Source: JARYGU01 sp033795365 (lineage in GTDB: Bacteria; Pseudomonadota; Alphaproteobacteria; Rhizobiales; Rhizobiaceae). Taken from it: 64,000 nt of DNA. Below are positions 27,023 through 36,218 of the stretch, piece after piece. The position numbers and the translations under genes were made by a program. Below the pieces are notes generated by a model. The model did no database searches, was not told the origin of the DNA, and saw only the letters and a program-made list of their open reading frames with translations. Each line of letters begins with the position of its first letter. The first letter of the stretch is position 1. The stretch spans positions 124,001-188,000 of the forward strand of contig JARYGU010000008.1 of the NCBI GenBank assembly GCA_033795365.1, given 5' to 3'.

Positions 27023-28057
27023 TCAGAACGAACGCTGGAAGCGAACGATACCGCCCCACTGGCTCTGGTCGCCGGGCAGGTCGAAGTTGTCGGTGTAAAC
27101 GAGTTCGGGCGTGACCACGAAACCGGGAACGACGGTGAGGGCAACGTTGATGTTGGCCGCAAAGTCTTCGGCTTCGGTATAGGCGATCTGCGTGTTGATC
27201 TTGGCCTTCTCGGCAACGGGAACCGTGAAACCGCCCCAGACGGCCCAATCGCCGAACCAGGTCGCATAGGCATTCCGACGATCGCCGTCGGTGTTCCAGC
27301 CAGCCATGACGAAGGCTTCGAACGAGCCGAAGGATGCATCCAAGCGTCCCTTGATCGCGGCTTCTTCGACTGCGGAGTCGTAACCGGCGACGATGCGCGC
27401 CTCGAAGGAATCGGTTTCATAGCCGAGACCGCCGACGACGTTCGGAACATAGTCGCGGTCTTCCTTCGGGCTGTAGGAAAGGCTCGGCGTATCTTCCAAG
27501 CTGATCAGGGCGGTGAAGCCGGTACCGGAATCATAGTTGTACTGGATGACGTTGGCCGTATCCGTGCCCCAGTCGATCCAGTCGTCGATCAGGACGTTGC
27601 CGGCATTGCCGGTGAAGGTGATGAAGCCCGACTCCGTTTGACCGACGCGGAAGCCGGCCAGATCGATATAGGCGTGGCGAAGCTCGATATCCGTACCGTT
27701 GTTGCGGTAGTTGATACGGGTTTCGGTGAAGGTCTTGAGGGCGCCCAGTTCCGTGTCGGAAGCAGTGCTGGTGCGCAGCACGAAGCGCGAACGCGTATCC
27801 CACTCGTCCCCTTCGTCGTCATCATTGGTATCCAGGCCGAGGTTTTCGCCGCCACGAACGTCGAAGCGGACATAGCCGCCGATCTTGAGGCAGGTCTCGG
27901 TGCCGGGGATATAGAAGTAGCCGGTGCCGAAGGCGTCGCAGACGCGGACATATTCCACCGGCTCCGGCTCGGCGGCGACGATGGCGTCGGCGGCATGCGC
28001 GCCGGAAACTGCCACGCACGCGGCAGCGGAGCCGATGAGAAGGCTCTTGATATTCAT
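27023..28057 (-). CDS. RopA-type outer-membrane porin 3
   Basis: 344 residues from ATG 28057. Signal peptide MNIKSLLIGSAAACVAVSGAHA, then PEPVEYVRVCDAFGTGYFYIP and terminal IVRFQRSF. It is the most diverged of the three (loops GENLGLDTNDDDEGD and RNNGTDIELRH) and lacks the exact 77-bp segment shared by porins 1 and 2. Its leader also lacks the strong hairpin of the other two. It lies upstream of the others with its own terminator, so it is a separate transcription unit. Confidence 0.93.
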   Translation of the reverse strand: MNIKSLLIGSAAACVAVSGAHAADAIVAAEPEPVEYVRVCDAFGTGYFYIPGTETCLKIGGYVRFDVRGGENLGLDTNDDDEGDEWDTRSRFVLRTSTASDTELGALKTFTETRINYRNNGTDIELRHAYIDLAGFRVGQTESGFITFTGNAGNVLIDDWIDWGTDTANVIQYNYDSGTGFTALISLEDTPSLSYSPKEDRDYVPNVVGGLGYETDSFEARIVAGYDSAVEEAAIKGRLDASFGSFEAFVMAGWNTDGDRRNAYATWFGDWAVWGGFTVPVAEKAKINTQIAYTEAEDFAANINVALTVVPGFVVTPELVYTDNFDLPGDQSQWGGIVRFQRSF

Positions 28058-28698
28058 TGGGAAGCTCCATTCGAAATGTTTCACCCGGGGCCCCCTCCGC
28101 CGAAGCGATGCTCCAGCGGAAATCCCGGTGGCCGGACCGAAGCAGTTTCCCGCCCGATCAAGCGAGGCGGAACCTATGGAGACGGCATAAGCGACACAAC
28201 CGGGAAGGCGAATTGTGACAGAAATGTGCGCAGCCCGGGGCCGCTACTGTTGCAGGGAAAACACGATTTCCGCGAGTATGAAGCTTTTGTGACAAAGAGT
28301 TGAAGTTGTTACGGAAATATGACGATAGCCAAGGTAGGCCTTCATTCGAATCACAATTATAGATTGCCCCTTCCGCATCCGCCTGATGATGGAAGACGCA
28401 GTCACCTGCATTCTTTTTCGAGTTCGACAACGAGCAGAAAGGTTGCGTCGATTTCGAGCAGTACGATCAAGCGCGGTGAGCCGAAGTATCCGACCGAACG
28501 CCGTCCTTTCCGGCCTCAGGGTGCTCCTTGAGAACATCAATTCCGGCGAGAGGAAAACCAAAGTGGAAATTGCCGATTCCGGAAAAATGTTCGCGTCTGT
28601 TCCCGTCACTTGCCGTCATATCGCAAAACTCGGATTATCGCTTATCCGAAGAAAAAGGCCTTGCAATCTCGGGGCTTGATGAGTAGTCAGACCGGAAC
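28058..28698. other. 641-bp intergenic region, porin 3 / tRNA-Ser
   Basis: No convincing gene on either strand. It must hold the porin 3 promoter and the tRNA promoter. A TTGTGACA-type element occurs twice (near 28212 and 28286) and may be regulatory; I can assign nothing more. Confidence 0.45.
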
Positions 28699-28788
28699 GG
28701 AGAGGTGGCCGAGTGGTCGAAGGCGCTCCCCTGCTAAGGGAGTATACCGGAAACGGTATCGAGGGTTCGAATCCCTTCTTCTCCGCCA
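28699..28788 (+). tRNA. tRNA-Ser (anticodon GCU)
   Basis: 90 bases with encoded CCA. The acceptor stem GGAGAGG pairs with CTTCTCC (one G-U), with discriminator G. The anticodon stem CTCCC/GGGAG frames the loop CTGCTAA, anticodon GCT, reading AGC/AGU. A long variable arm (TATACCGGAAACGGTATC) is typical of class II tRNA-Ser, and the T-arm GAGGGTTCGAATCCCTT is standard. Confidence 0.97.
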
Positions 28789-28870
28789 TATCCTTCACCC
28801 CACATTTCCTGTGCAGCCGATTCGCAACGCCTACGGCGGCGCGAACGAAAGCGGAGTTCCGGTAATCGCG

Positions 28871-29125
28871 ATGGCGGCAAGAGATCGATATTCACGCAAG
28901 CTCGAATGCTCCAAGTGCCATCACACCGGCTTTGCGGAGGTCTCCGAGGACGACGACCCGCGCCGGAGGAATCCCGGCTTCGTCATCGACGCCATGCCCG
29001 CCGGCTTTTCCACCGAGCGGCCGTCGAGCGATCCGGCGAAGCACATGATTCGCTGCCGCTGCGGCAGCGTGTTCCCCTTCAAGCAGAAGACCGTCTATGC
29101 GCCCGGCGGCGAAGCCTATCGCTGA
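28871..29125 (+). CDS. Small zinc-ribbon-like hypothetical protein
   Basis: 84 residues from ATG 28871. The paired motifs CSKCHHTG (residues 13-20) and CRCG (near residue 64) supply four cysteines in a CxxC...CxC arrangement, suggesting a zinc ribbon. The protein is otherwise charged and has no signal peptide. The open frame extends upstream through the tRNA, but that part is not coding. It is convergent with the oxidoreductase at 29137. Confidence 0.65.
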   Translation: MAARDRYSRKLECSKCHHTGFAEVSEDDDPRRRNPGFVIDAMPAGFSTERPSSDPAKHMIRCRCGSVFPFKQKTVYAPGGEAYR

Positions 29126-29136
29126 GCGCGATCCCT

Positions 29137-30255
29137 TCACTCGGCGATGCTGATCCAGCGGCCTTCGCGGAACGACCGCGCCATGGCGTGCACGGTCTTC
29201 TCGATCCTCAGCCCGTCCTCGAAGCCGATGGCACGGAAGGCCTCGCCGGAAATCGCCGCGATCAGCTCGCGGCACTCGATGATCTTGAGGTCGTTGAAGC
29301 CGAGACCATGGCCCGGCGCCGGGACGAAGCGGTCGTAAGGCCTGTGGTGCGGCGCCGTGAGCACGGTGGCGAAGCCCTGCTCGCTCGCCCGGCCGTCGGT
29401 ACGGTATAGCTGGAACTCGTTCATCCGCTCCTGGTCGAAGAGGATGGATCCCCTGGAACCGTAGATCTGCAGGGCGATCCTGCCCTTGCGGCCCCAGGCG
29501 GAGCGATTCGCCATCAGCACGGCCGAAATTCCGCCCGGCAGCTTCATCAGCACGCTGGCGATGTCGTGATTTTCGACCGAGCGCCGTCCGCCGCTGCTTG
29601 AAGGCCGATCCGGGTAGGGTTTTGCAAGCTCGGCGATCACCGCTTCCACATGGCCGAAGAGGCTCCAGAGGATCGACAGCGGGTGCACGGCGAAATCGTC
29701 AAGCGCACCATAGCCAGAGGATGCCTCGCTTTTCCAGTAGAAGGGCGCTTCCGCATCCGCCATGAAATCCTCGTCCATTTCTATGCGGACATGATTCACG
29801 GTGCCGATGACGCCCTCCTCCAGCAGCCTGCCGATATGGCGCACCGCCGGATTCTGGATATAGTTGTAGCCCATGACGGCCGTCCTGCCGGAGCTTTTCG
29901 CGGCCGCCAGCATACGCTCGGCATCGGCAAATGCCGGCGCCATCGGCTTTTCGCACCAGACATGCTTGCCGGCCTCCAGCGCCGCCACCGCCATCTCCGC
30001 ATGGAACTGGTTGGGCGTCGTGACGGAAATCACGTCGACATCCGGATCGGCGAGAAGATCGCGCCAGTCGGCCGTCGCCCTGGCAAAGCCGAATTCGCGC
30101 GCCCGCACGCCGGCAAGCTCGGCATCGGCCTCCGCCAAATGGACAAGACGCGGGCGTTCGACATCGCCGAAAACGGCGCTGACATTGTTCCAGGCGAGCG
30201 CATGGCACTTGCCCATGTAACCCGTGCCGATCAATCCAACGCCGAGGGCCTTCAT
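29137..30255 (-). CDS. Gfo/Idh/MocA-family oxidoreductase
   Basis: 372 residues from ATG 30255. The Rossmann motif is GLIGTGYMGKCHA (residues 6-18), and the family catalytic motif EKPMAP (in HVWCEKPMAP) is present, followed by the C-terminal alpha/beta domain. It is divergent from iolR with 145 bp between. The homologous position in Sinorhizobium also holds an oxidoreductase of the inositol regulon, so an NAD(P)-dependent inositol-isomer or sugar dehydrogenase is likely. It is not assigned as IolG because the main inositol dehydrogenase of this group (idhA) is often elsewhere. Confidence 0.88.
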   Translation of the reverse strand: MKALGVGLIGTGYMGKCHALAWNNVSAVFGDVERPRLVHLAEADAELAGVRAREFGFARATADWRDLLADPDVDVISVTTPNQFHAEMAVAALEAGKHVWCEKPMAPAFADAERMLAAAKSSGRTAVMGYNYIQNPAVRHIGRLLEEGVIGTVNHVRIEMDEDFMADAEAPFYWKSEASSGYGALDDFAVHPLSILWSLFGHVEAVIAELAKPYPDRPSSSGGRRSVENHDIASVLMKLPGGISAVLMANRSAWGRKGRIALQIYGSRGSILFDQERMNEFQLYRTDGRASEQGFATVLTAPHHRPYDRFVPAPGHGLGFNDLKIIECRELIAAISGEAFRAIGFEDGLRIEKTVHAMARSFREGRWISIAE

Positions 30256-30317
30256 CGTTTCTCCTCCATCCGATATACCGGCTAACGCCGTCCCCTCATG
30301 CTTAGCGGGAAATTTTT

Positions 30318-30360
30318 GGAATGAAAACATTCTTTTTTCGCCATATGGAATATTTATTTC
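30318..30360. promoter_or_regulatory. Candidate IolR operator region upstream of iolR
   Basis: Two elements lie in the divergent oxidoreductase/iolR spacer: an inverted repeat GAATG-AAAA-CATTC (30319-30332) and GGAA-N6-TTTC (30347-30360). The second is one base off GGAA-N6-TTCC, which as I recall is the motif reported for IolR of Sinorhizobium meliloti. The location would allow repression of both genes, including autoregulation. Confidence 0.5.
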
Positions 30361-30400
30361 ATTTATAGCATGATGCCGGCACGAAAGGACGATCATCAGG

Positions 30401-31300
30401 ATGAGCAATACCGAGCCGGCAGCAACGAAGGTCCCGCGCGATTTCGAGAGCCTGCGCAGCGTCATCATCGAGCGGAAGGCCGCCATGCCGAAGCGGCTGG
30501 CACAGGTCGCCGCCTATGCGCTTTCCAACCCGGACGAAATGGCTTTCGGCACGGCGGCGAGCATAGCGGTGGCGGCCGAGGTCCAGCCGTCGACGCTGGT
30601 CCGCCTTGCCCATCACCTCGGCTATGAGGGCTTTTCCGACTTCCAGAACGTCTTTCGCGAGCGGCTGCGGGACCGCAATCTCTCCTATGAGGAGCGGCTT
30701 CTCTCTCTGGAACAGGGGACGACGGCCAATGGCGACACGGAGCTGCTTTCCGGTTTCCTCGCGGCGGCCAGCCAGTCGATCGCGAAGCTCGCCAGCACGA
30801 TCGACGGAGAGACCTTTTCGAAATCGGTGGAACTGCTTGCGAAGGCGGAGACGATCTATCTCGTCGCCAAGCGGCGCTCCTATCCGCTGACGGCGCATAT
30901 CGCCTATGCCTTCGGCAAGCTCGGCATCCGCCACCAGATCATCGCCTCGCCCAACGGCATCGATCCGGAGATGGCGCAGTTCGCGACCGGGAAGGATGCG
31001 GTGATCGCCGCGAGCTTCTCGCCCTATGCGGCCGACAGCCTGGCCCAGGCGCAGGACCTCTCCGCCCGCGGCGTGCCGATCGTCGCCATCACCGATTCGG
31101 TATTCTCGCCACTTGCGGCCTGCGCCACCCACTGGTTCGAAGTGTCCGAGGCAGACTACGGAGGCTTCCGTTCGCTCTCGGCTTCCATGGCGCTTGCCAT
31201 GGCGCTGCCGGTGGCGATTGCGGAGAAAAGACGCAGTTTCGGGCGCGCGGGACGGAAAAAAGCCGCCAACGGCCAAAATGGAACAAATATTCCGAATTGA
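30401..31300 (+). CDS. iolR: RpiR-family repressor IolR
   Basis: 299 residues. N-terminal HTH_6 domain (MPKRLAQVAAYALSNPDEMAF, VQPSTLVRLAHHLGYEGFSDF) and C-terminal SIS sugar-phosphate-binding domain (YLVAKRRSYPLTAHIAYAF, VIAASFSPYAADSLAQA). It sits directly before iolCDEB, as in Sinorhizobium, where it represses inositol genes until an inositol metabolite, probably a phosphorylated intermediate made by IolC, binds. Confidence 0.92.
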   Translation: MSNTEPAATKVPRDFESLRSVIIERKAAMPKRLAQVAAYALSNPDEMAFGTAASIAVAAEVQPSTLVRLAHHLGYEGFSDFQNVFRERLRDRNLSYEERLLSLEQGTTANGDTELLSGFLAAASQSIAKLASTIDGETFSKSVELLAKAETIYLVAKRRSYPLTAHIAYAFGKLGIRHQIIASPNGIDPEMAQFATGKDAVIAASFSPYAADSLAQAQDLSARGVPIVAITDSVFSPLAACATHWFEVSEADYGGFRSLSASMALAMALPVAIAEKRRSFGRAGRKKAANGQNGTNIPN

Positions 31301-31323
31301 CAAAATAATGGAACTGATGTTTC
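31280..31323. promoter_or_regulatory. Candidate IolR operators upstream of iolC
   Basis: A perfect GGAA-N6-TTCC palindrome (31280-31293, spacer CAAATA) lies in the last codons of iolR, and GGAA-N6-TTTC (31310-31323) follows 30 bp later. Both precede iolC by 57-100 bp, a good place for a repressor to block the iolCDEB promoter. Confidence 0.6.
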
Positions 31324-31379
31324 ATTTACGGCAAAGTTCGCCGTGAAGCCGCGCGGGCTCCTGAGAACGGGAGGAAGAC

Positions 31380-33326
31380 ATGCCGAACACCGACCTTGGC
31401 CGCGGTCCGGACTATCCGGCAACCGGGAAGACGCTGGACGTCGTCACGATCGGCCGCTCATCCGTCGATCTCTATGGCCAGCAGCTCGGCACGCGGCTGG
31501 AGGACACCGCCTCCTTCGCCAAATCCGTCGGCGGTTGCCCGGCCAACATCGCGATCGGCACGGCGCGCCTCGGCTTGAAGTCCGCGCTGATCACCCGCGT
31601 CGGCGACGAGCAGATGGGCCGCTTCATCCGCGAGCAATCGGCCCGCGAAGGCGTGGAAACCGCTGGGATCGTCACCGACAAGGAGCGGCTGACTGCGCTC
31701 GTTCTGCTGGCGATCGAGGCCGAGGGCGTCTCGCCGATGATCTTCGTTCGCACCGACTGCGCCGACATGGCGCTCTCGGAGGACGACATAGACGAAGCCT
31801 TCATCCGCTCCTCCCGCGCCGTCCTCGTCTCCGGCACGCATTTCTCCAAACCGAACACCGAGGCCGCGCAACGCAAGGCGATCCGCATCGCCAAGGAAAA
31901 CGGCGGCAAGGTGATCTTCGACATCGACTATCGGCCGAACCTCTGGGGCCTTGCCGGCCATGCCGAAGGATTCGAGCGCTATGTGAAATCCGAGCATGTC
32001 TCGGGGATCATGAAATCGGTGCTGCCGGACTGCGACCTGATCGTCGGAACCGAAGAGGAGATCATGATCGCGTCGGGCGCCGACGACGTGCTTTCCTCGC
32101 TGAAGGCGATCCGCGCCGTCTCGCCCGCGACCATCGTACTGAAGCGCGGCGCCATGGGATGCATCGTCTATGACGGCCCGATCAGCAACGATCTCGAGGA
32201 CGGCATCGTCGGAAAGGGTTTTCCGATCGAGATATATAATGTGCTCGGCGCGGGCGACGCATTCATGTCGGGCTTCCTGCGCGGCTGGCTGAAGGGCGAG
32301 GATCATGCGACGTCGGCCACGTGGGCCAATGCCTGCGGCGCCTTCGCCGTCTCGCGCCTTCTCTGCTCGCCGGAATACCCGACCTGGGAAGAACTGCAGT
32401 TCTTCCTCGAAAAGGGCAGCCGGCACAAGGCGCTGCGCAAGGACGAGGCAATCAACCACGTTCACTGGGCGACGACCCGCAAGGGCGACATTCCGCTCCT
32501 GATGGCGCTTGCCTGCGATCACCGCATGCAGCTCGTCGACCTTGCCGACGAGATCGGGGTTCCGCACGAGCGGATTTCCGCCTTCAAACGGCTGACGGTG
32601 GAGGCGGCCGCCCGTGTCGCCGGGGGACGGCCGGGCTACGGCATGCTGATCGACGAACGCTTCGGGCGCGACGCCTTCTTCGACGCGGCGAAGAAGAACT
32701 TTTCCTGGCTGGGCCGGCCGGTGGAGCTTCCGGGCTCCAAGCCGTTGCGCTTCGAATTCAGCCAGGACATCGGCTCGCAGCTCGTGGAATGGCCGCTCGA
32801 TCATTGCATAAAGTGCCTGTGCTTCTATCATCCGGAGGATCCGCCGGCTTTGAAGGCGCAACAGCAGGAGAAGCTGCGCGCGCTTTTCGAGGCGGCGCGC
32901 CGCGTCGGACGCGAACTCCTGATCGAGATCATCGCCGGCAAGAACGCTCCGCTGACGGACGGCACGGTTTCAACGGCGCTTGGCGAGCTTTATGATCTCG
33001 GCATCAAGCCGGACTGGTGGAAGCTGGAGCCGCAGGCTTCGCCCGAGGCATGGCGCAATATCGAGACGGTGATCGGCAAGCATGATCCCTATTGCCGCGG
33101 CATCGTACTTCTCGGATTGGAGGCGCCGACGGAGGAACTGGTAAAAGCCTTCGAGGCGACGAAGGTCGCGCCCTCGGTCAAGGGTTTTGCTGTCGGGCGT
33201 ACGATCTTCGTCGATGCGGCGCGCGGCTGGCTTTCCGGCCGGATCGACGACGAGACGGCGATCGCCGACATGGCGGCGCGCTTCGGCGCGCTGACGGATG
33301 CCTGGCGGAAGACGCGCGGATTATAA
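31380..33326 (+). CDS. iolC: 5-dehydro-2-deoxygluconokinase fused to DUF2090 (IolC-IolJ-like)
   Basis: 648 residues. Residues 1-335 are a PfkB kinase: VVTIGRSSVDLYGQQLG at the start, GGCPANIAIG, and the nucleotide site NVLGAGDAFMSGFLRG. Residues 360-648 are DUF2090 (LLMALACDHRMQLVDLAD, LIEIIAGKNAPL), an aldolase-like TIM-barrel domain. The kinase makes 2-deoxy-5-keto-D-gluconate 6-phosphate. The second domain probably cleaves it to dihydroxyacetone phosphate and malonate semialdehyde, replacing a separate IolJ. This fusion is common in Rhizobiales. GGGAGG precedes ATG 31380. Confidence 0.95.
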   Translation: MPNTDLGRGPDYPATGKTLDVVTIGRSSVDLYGQQLGTRLEDTASFAKSVGGCPANIAIGTARLGLKSALITRVGDEQMGRFIREQSAREGVETAGIVTDKERLTALVLLAIEAEGVSPMIFVRTDCADMALSEDDIDEAFIRSSRAVLVSGTHFSKPNTEAAQRKAIRIAKENGGKVIFDIDYRPNLWGLAGHAEGFERYVKSEHVSGIMKSVLPDCDLIVGTEEEIMIASGADDVLSSLKAIRAVSPATIVLKRGAMGCIVYDGPISNDLEDGIVGKGFPIEIYNVLGAGDAFMSGFLRGWLKGEDHATSATWANACGAFAVSRLLCSPEYPTWEELQFFLEKGSRHKALRKDEAINHVHWATTRKGDIPLLMALACDHRMQLVDLADEIGVPHERISAFKRLTVEAAARVAGGRPGYGMLIDERFGRDAFFDAAKKNFSWLGRPVELPGSKPLRFEFSQDIGSQLVEWPLDHCIKCLCFYHPEDPPALKAQQQEKLRALFEAARRVGRELLIEIIAGKNAPLTDGTVSTALGELYDLGIKPDWWKLEPQASPEAWRNIETVIGKHDPYCRGIVLLGLEAPTEELVKAFEATKVAPSVKGFAVGRTIFVDAARGWLSGRIDDETAIADMAARFGALTDAWRKTRGL

Positions 33327-33348
33327 GGAAGGACTTCGGGAGGTAACG

Positions 33349-35193
33349 ATGGCAAGAACGATCCGGCTGACGATGGCGCAGGCCATCGCGCATTTTCTGA
33401 AAAACCAGATGACCATCGTCGAAGGACGCAAGGTGCCGATCTTCGCCGGCGTCTGGGCGATCTTCGGCCATGGCAATGTCGCCGGCATGGGCGAGGCGCT
33501 CTATCAGGTGCGCGAAGAGCTTGCGACCTTACGCGCCCACAACGAGCAGGGCATGGCCCATGCGGCGGTCGCCTTCGCCAAGGCGAGCTTCCGCCAGCGT
33601 TTCATGGCCTGCACGACCTCGATCGGACCCGGCGCGCTCAACATGGTGACAGCGGCGGGCGTGGCCCATGTCAACCGTTTGCCCGTTCTCTTCCTTCCGG
33701 GCGACGTCTTCGCCAATCGTATTCCTGATCCGGTGCTGCAGCAGATCGAGGATTTCGGCGACGGCACCGCCTCGGTCAACGACGCCTTCCGCCCGGTTTC
33801 GCGCTATTTCGACCGCATCACCCGGCCGGAGCAGATCATCCCGGCGCTGAAGCGGGCCATGCAGGTTTTGACCGACCCGGTCGACTGCGGGCCGGTGACG
33901 CTGTCACTCTGCCAGGATGTGCAGGCGGAGGCCTACGACTATCCCGAAAGCCTGTTTGCGGAGCGCGTGTGGACGCAGCGCCGCCCGCGCCCCGATACGG
34001 ACGAGTTTGCCGCCGCGATCGCCGCCATCCGGCATGCGGAAAGGCCGCTGATCATCGCCGGCGGCGGTGTGCTCTATTCGCAGGCGACCGCCGAGCTCAA
34101 GGCCTTCGCCGGCATGCATGGCGTTCCGGTCGCCGTGACCCAGGCCGGAAAGTCCGCCATTCCCGACGACCATCCGCTGTGCATGGGCTCCGTTGGCGTC
34201 ACCGGAACTTCGGCGGCGAATGCCTTTGCCGAGGAGGCCGACCTCATCCTTGCGGTCGGCACGCGCCTGCAGGACTTCACGACCGGCTCCTGGGCGCTCT
34301 TCAAGAACGAGCGGGCCAGGATGATCGGCCTCAACACCGCGGCCTTCGATGCCGGAAAACACGACAGCCTGCCGCTCGTCGCCGACGCGCGTGAGGGGCT
34401 GACGCTGCTTTCCGAAGCGCTCGGCGGCTGGAAGGCCCCCGCCTTCGTCGAGGCGGCAGCAAAGGCCCGCAAGGCCGAGTGGATGGCGGCGGCGAACCGC
34501 GCGACGGCGGCAAGCAATGCCGACCTTCCTTCCGACGCGCAGGTGATCGGCGCGGTCCAGCGCTCGATCGGCGGCGAGAACTCCATTCTCGTCTGCGCCG
34601 CCGGCGGGCTTCCGGGCGAGCTGCACAAGCTCTGGCAGGCCGGAAAGCCCGGCAGCTACCATATGGAATACGGTTTTTCCTGCATGGGTTACGAGATCGC
34701 CGGCGGGCTCGGCGTCAAGATGGCGCAGCCGGAGGCGGATGTCGTCGTGATGGTCGGCGACGGTTCCTACATGATGCTGAATTCCGAGCTTTCGACCTCC
34801 GTCATGCTCGGGCAGAAGCTCACCGTCGTCGTGCTCGACAATCGCGGCTACGGCTGCATCAACCGCCTGCAGATGGGCACCGGCGGCGCCAACTTCAACA
34901 ATCTTTTGAAGGACGCTCGGATCGAAGCGATGCCCGACATCGATTTTCGCGCGCATGCCGAAGCGATGGGCGCCGTCGCCGTCAAGGTCTCCTCCATCGC
35001 CGACCTCGAAACGGCGATCGAACAGAGCAAAGGCAACGACCGCACCTCCGTCATCGTCATCGACACCGATCCGCTGATCACCACCGACGCCGGCGGCCAC
35101 TGGTGGGACGTCGCGGTGCCGGAGGTCAGCCCGCGCAAAGAAGTGCTGGCCGCGAGGGAGAAATATGAAGCGGCGCGGAAGCTGCAGCGCTGA
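33349..35193 (+). CDS. iolD: 3D-(3,5/4)-trihydroxycyclohexane-1,2-dione hydrolase
   Basis: 614 residues from ATG 33349, with GGGAGG eight bases upstream and 22 bp after iolC. A thiamine-diphosphate enzyme: the glutamate region is LRAHNEQGMAHAAVA, and the TPP-binding motif is VGDGSYMMLNSEL with VVLDN. It hydrolyses the ring of trihydroxycyclohexanedione, the third step of inositol breakdown. Confidence 0.95.
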   Translation: MARTIRLTMAQAIAHFLKNQMTIVEGRKVPIFAGVWAIFGHGNVAGMGEALYQVREELATLRAHNEQGMAHAAVAFAKASFRQRFMACTTSIGPGALNMVTAAGVAHVNRLPVLFLPGDVFANRIPDPVLQQIEDFGDGTASVNDAFRPVSRYFDRITRPEQIIPALKRAMQVLTDPVDCGPVTLSLCQDVQAEAYDYPESLFAERVWTQRRPRPDTDEFAAAIAAIRHAERPLIIAGGGVLYSQATAELKAFAGMHGVPVAVTQAGKSAIPDDHPLCMGSVGVTGTSAANAFAEEADLILAVGTRLQDFTTGSWALFKNERARMIGLNTAAFDAGKHDSLPLVADAREGLTLLSEALGGWKAPAFVEAAAKARKAEWMAAANRATAASNADLPSDAQVIGAVQRSIGGENSILVCAAGGLPGELHKLWQAGKPGSYHMEYGFSCMGYEIAGGLGVKMAQPEADVVVMVGDGSYMMLNSELSTSVMLGQKLTVVVLDNRGYGCINRLQMGTGGANFNNLLKDARIEAMPDIDFRAHAEAMGAVAVKVSSIADLETAIEQSKGNDRTSVIVIDTDPLITTDAGGHWWDVAVPEVSPRKEVLAAREKYEAARKLQR

Positions 35194-35297
35194 GAGGCTC
35201 CCCTTCTCCCCGGCGGGGGAGAGGAAACAATCAGCAGGCGCAGAGACAATGATTTTTGAACGCATGGACTTCCGTATTCTATTGGAGACGACGACAC
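35194..35297. repeat. Short palindromic RIME-like fragment between iolD and iolE
   Basis: Bases 35200-35224 read CCCCTTCTCCCCGGCGGGGGAGAGG, an imperfect GC-rich palindrome matching the core of the longer element after iolE. It could form an mRNA hairpin between the two genes. Confidence 0.6.
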
Positions 35298-36197
35298 ATG
35301 ATCCGCTACGGCACCAATCCGATTGCCTGGACGAATGACGACGACCGGACGATCGGCGCGCATCTGACGCTGGAGGACTGCCTTTCCGACGCCGAAAGGA
35401 TCGGTTTCGACGGCATCGAGAAGGGTCACAAGATGCCGACCGATGCCGAGGAGTTGCGCCGGGTGCTCTCGGCCCACCATCTCGTCTTCGTCTCCGGGTG
35501 GCACTCGCTGAACCTGCTCGACCACGACGTGGAAGCCGAGAAAAAGGCGATCCAGCCGCATCTCGATCTCCTGAAGGCGCATGGCTGCAAGGTCTGCATC
35601 GTCTGCGAGACATCCAATGCCATCCACGGCGCCGACGACACCGCACTGACGGACAAGCCGAACCTTTCGCAGGACGGCTGGAAGACATTCGGCGCGGATG
35701 TCGAGGCGATCGCGCAATACTGCGCCGACCAGGGCATCGATCTCGTCTACCACCATCATATGGGAACCGTCGTGCAGACCGGCGCGGAGATCGACCGGCT
35801 GATGGAGAATACCGGACCGGCGACGAAGCTCCTGCTCGACACCGGCCACGCCTGGTTCGGCGGTTCCGATCCCGCCGAGGTGGCGCGGAAATACATGGAC
35901 CGCGTCCGCCACATCCATGCCAAGAACGTGCGGCCGGAAATCCGCAGACAGGTCGAGAGCGAAAAACTCTCCTTCCTCGAAGGCGTGCGCCGCGGCGTCT
36001 TCACCGTGCCGGGCGATCCGGAAGGCGGCGTCGAGTTCCTCCCGGTCCTGAAAATCGCCGCCGAGCACGGCTATGACGGCTGGCTGGTGATCGAGGCCGA
36101 GCAGGATTCGGCCGTGCGCAACCCGTTCGAATACCAGTCGATGGGGCTGAAGGCGCTGAAGGGTTTTGCAAGCGAAGCGGGGCTGGACAAAGGCTGA
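35298..36197 (+). CDS. iolE: 2-keto-myo-inositol dehydratase IolE
   Basis: 299 residues from ATG 35298. An AP-endonuclease-2-type TIM barrel: RYGTNPIAWTNDDD, GFDGIEKGHKMP, LVYHHHMGTVVQT, LLDTGHAWFGGSDP, HIHAKNVRP and VIEAEQD carry the conserved metal-binding Glu, Asp and His residues. It dehydrates scyllo-inosose to trihydroxycyclohexanedione, the substrate of IolD. Confidence 0.95.
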   Translation: MIRYGTNPIAWTNDDDRTIGAHLTLEDCLSDAERIGFDGIEKGHKMPTDAEELRRVLSAHHLVFVSGWHSLNLLDHDVEAEKKAIQPHLDLLKAHGCKVCIVCETSNAIHGADDTALTDKPNLSQDGWKTFGADVEAIAQYCADQGIDLVYHHHMGTVVQTGAEIDRLMENTGPATKLLLDTGHAWFGGSDPAEVARKYMDRVRHIHAKNVRPEIRRQVESEKLSFLEGVRRGVFTVPGDPEGGVEFLPVLKIAAEHGYDGWLVIEAEQDSAVRNPFEYQSMGLKALKGFASEAGLDKG

Positions 36198-36218
36198 GAA
36201 ACTTCAGGGTGGACAAGC

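Noticed and set aside
28616..28798. 60-codon minus-strand frame ending in the tRNA
   Set aside because: It is read from the complement of tRNA-Ser, a common false gene.
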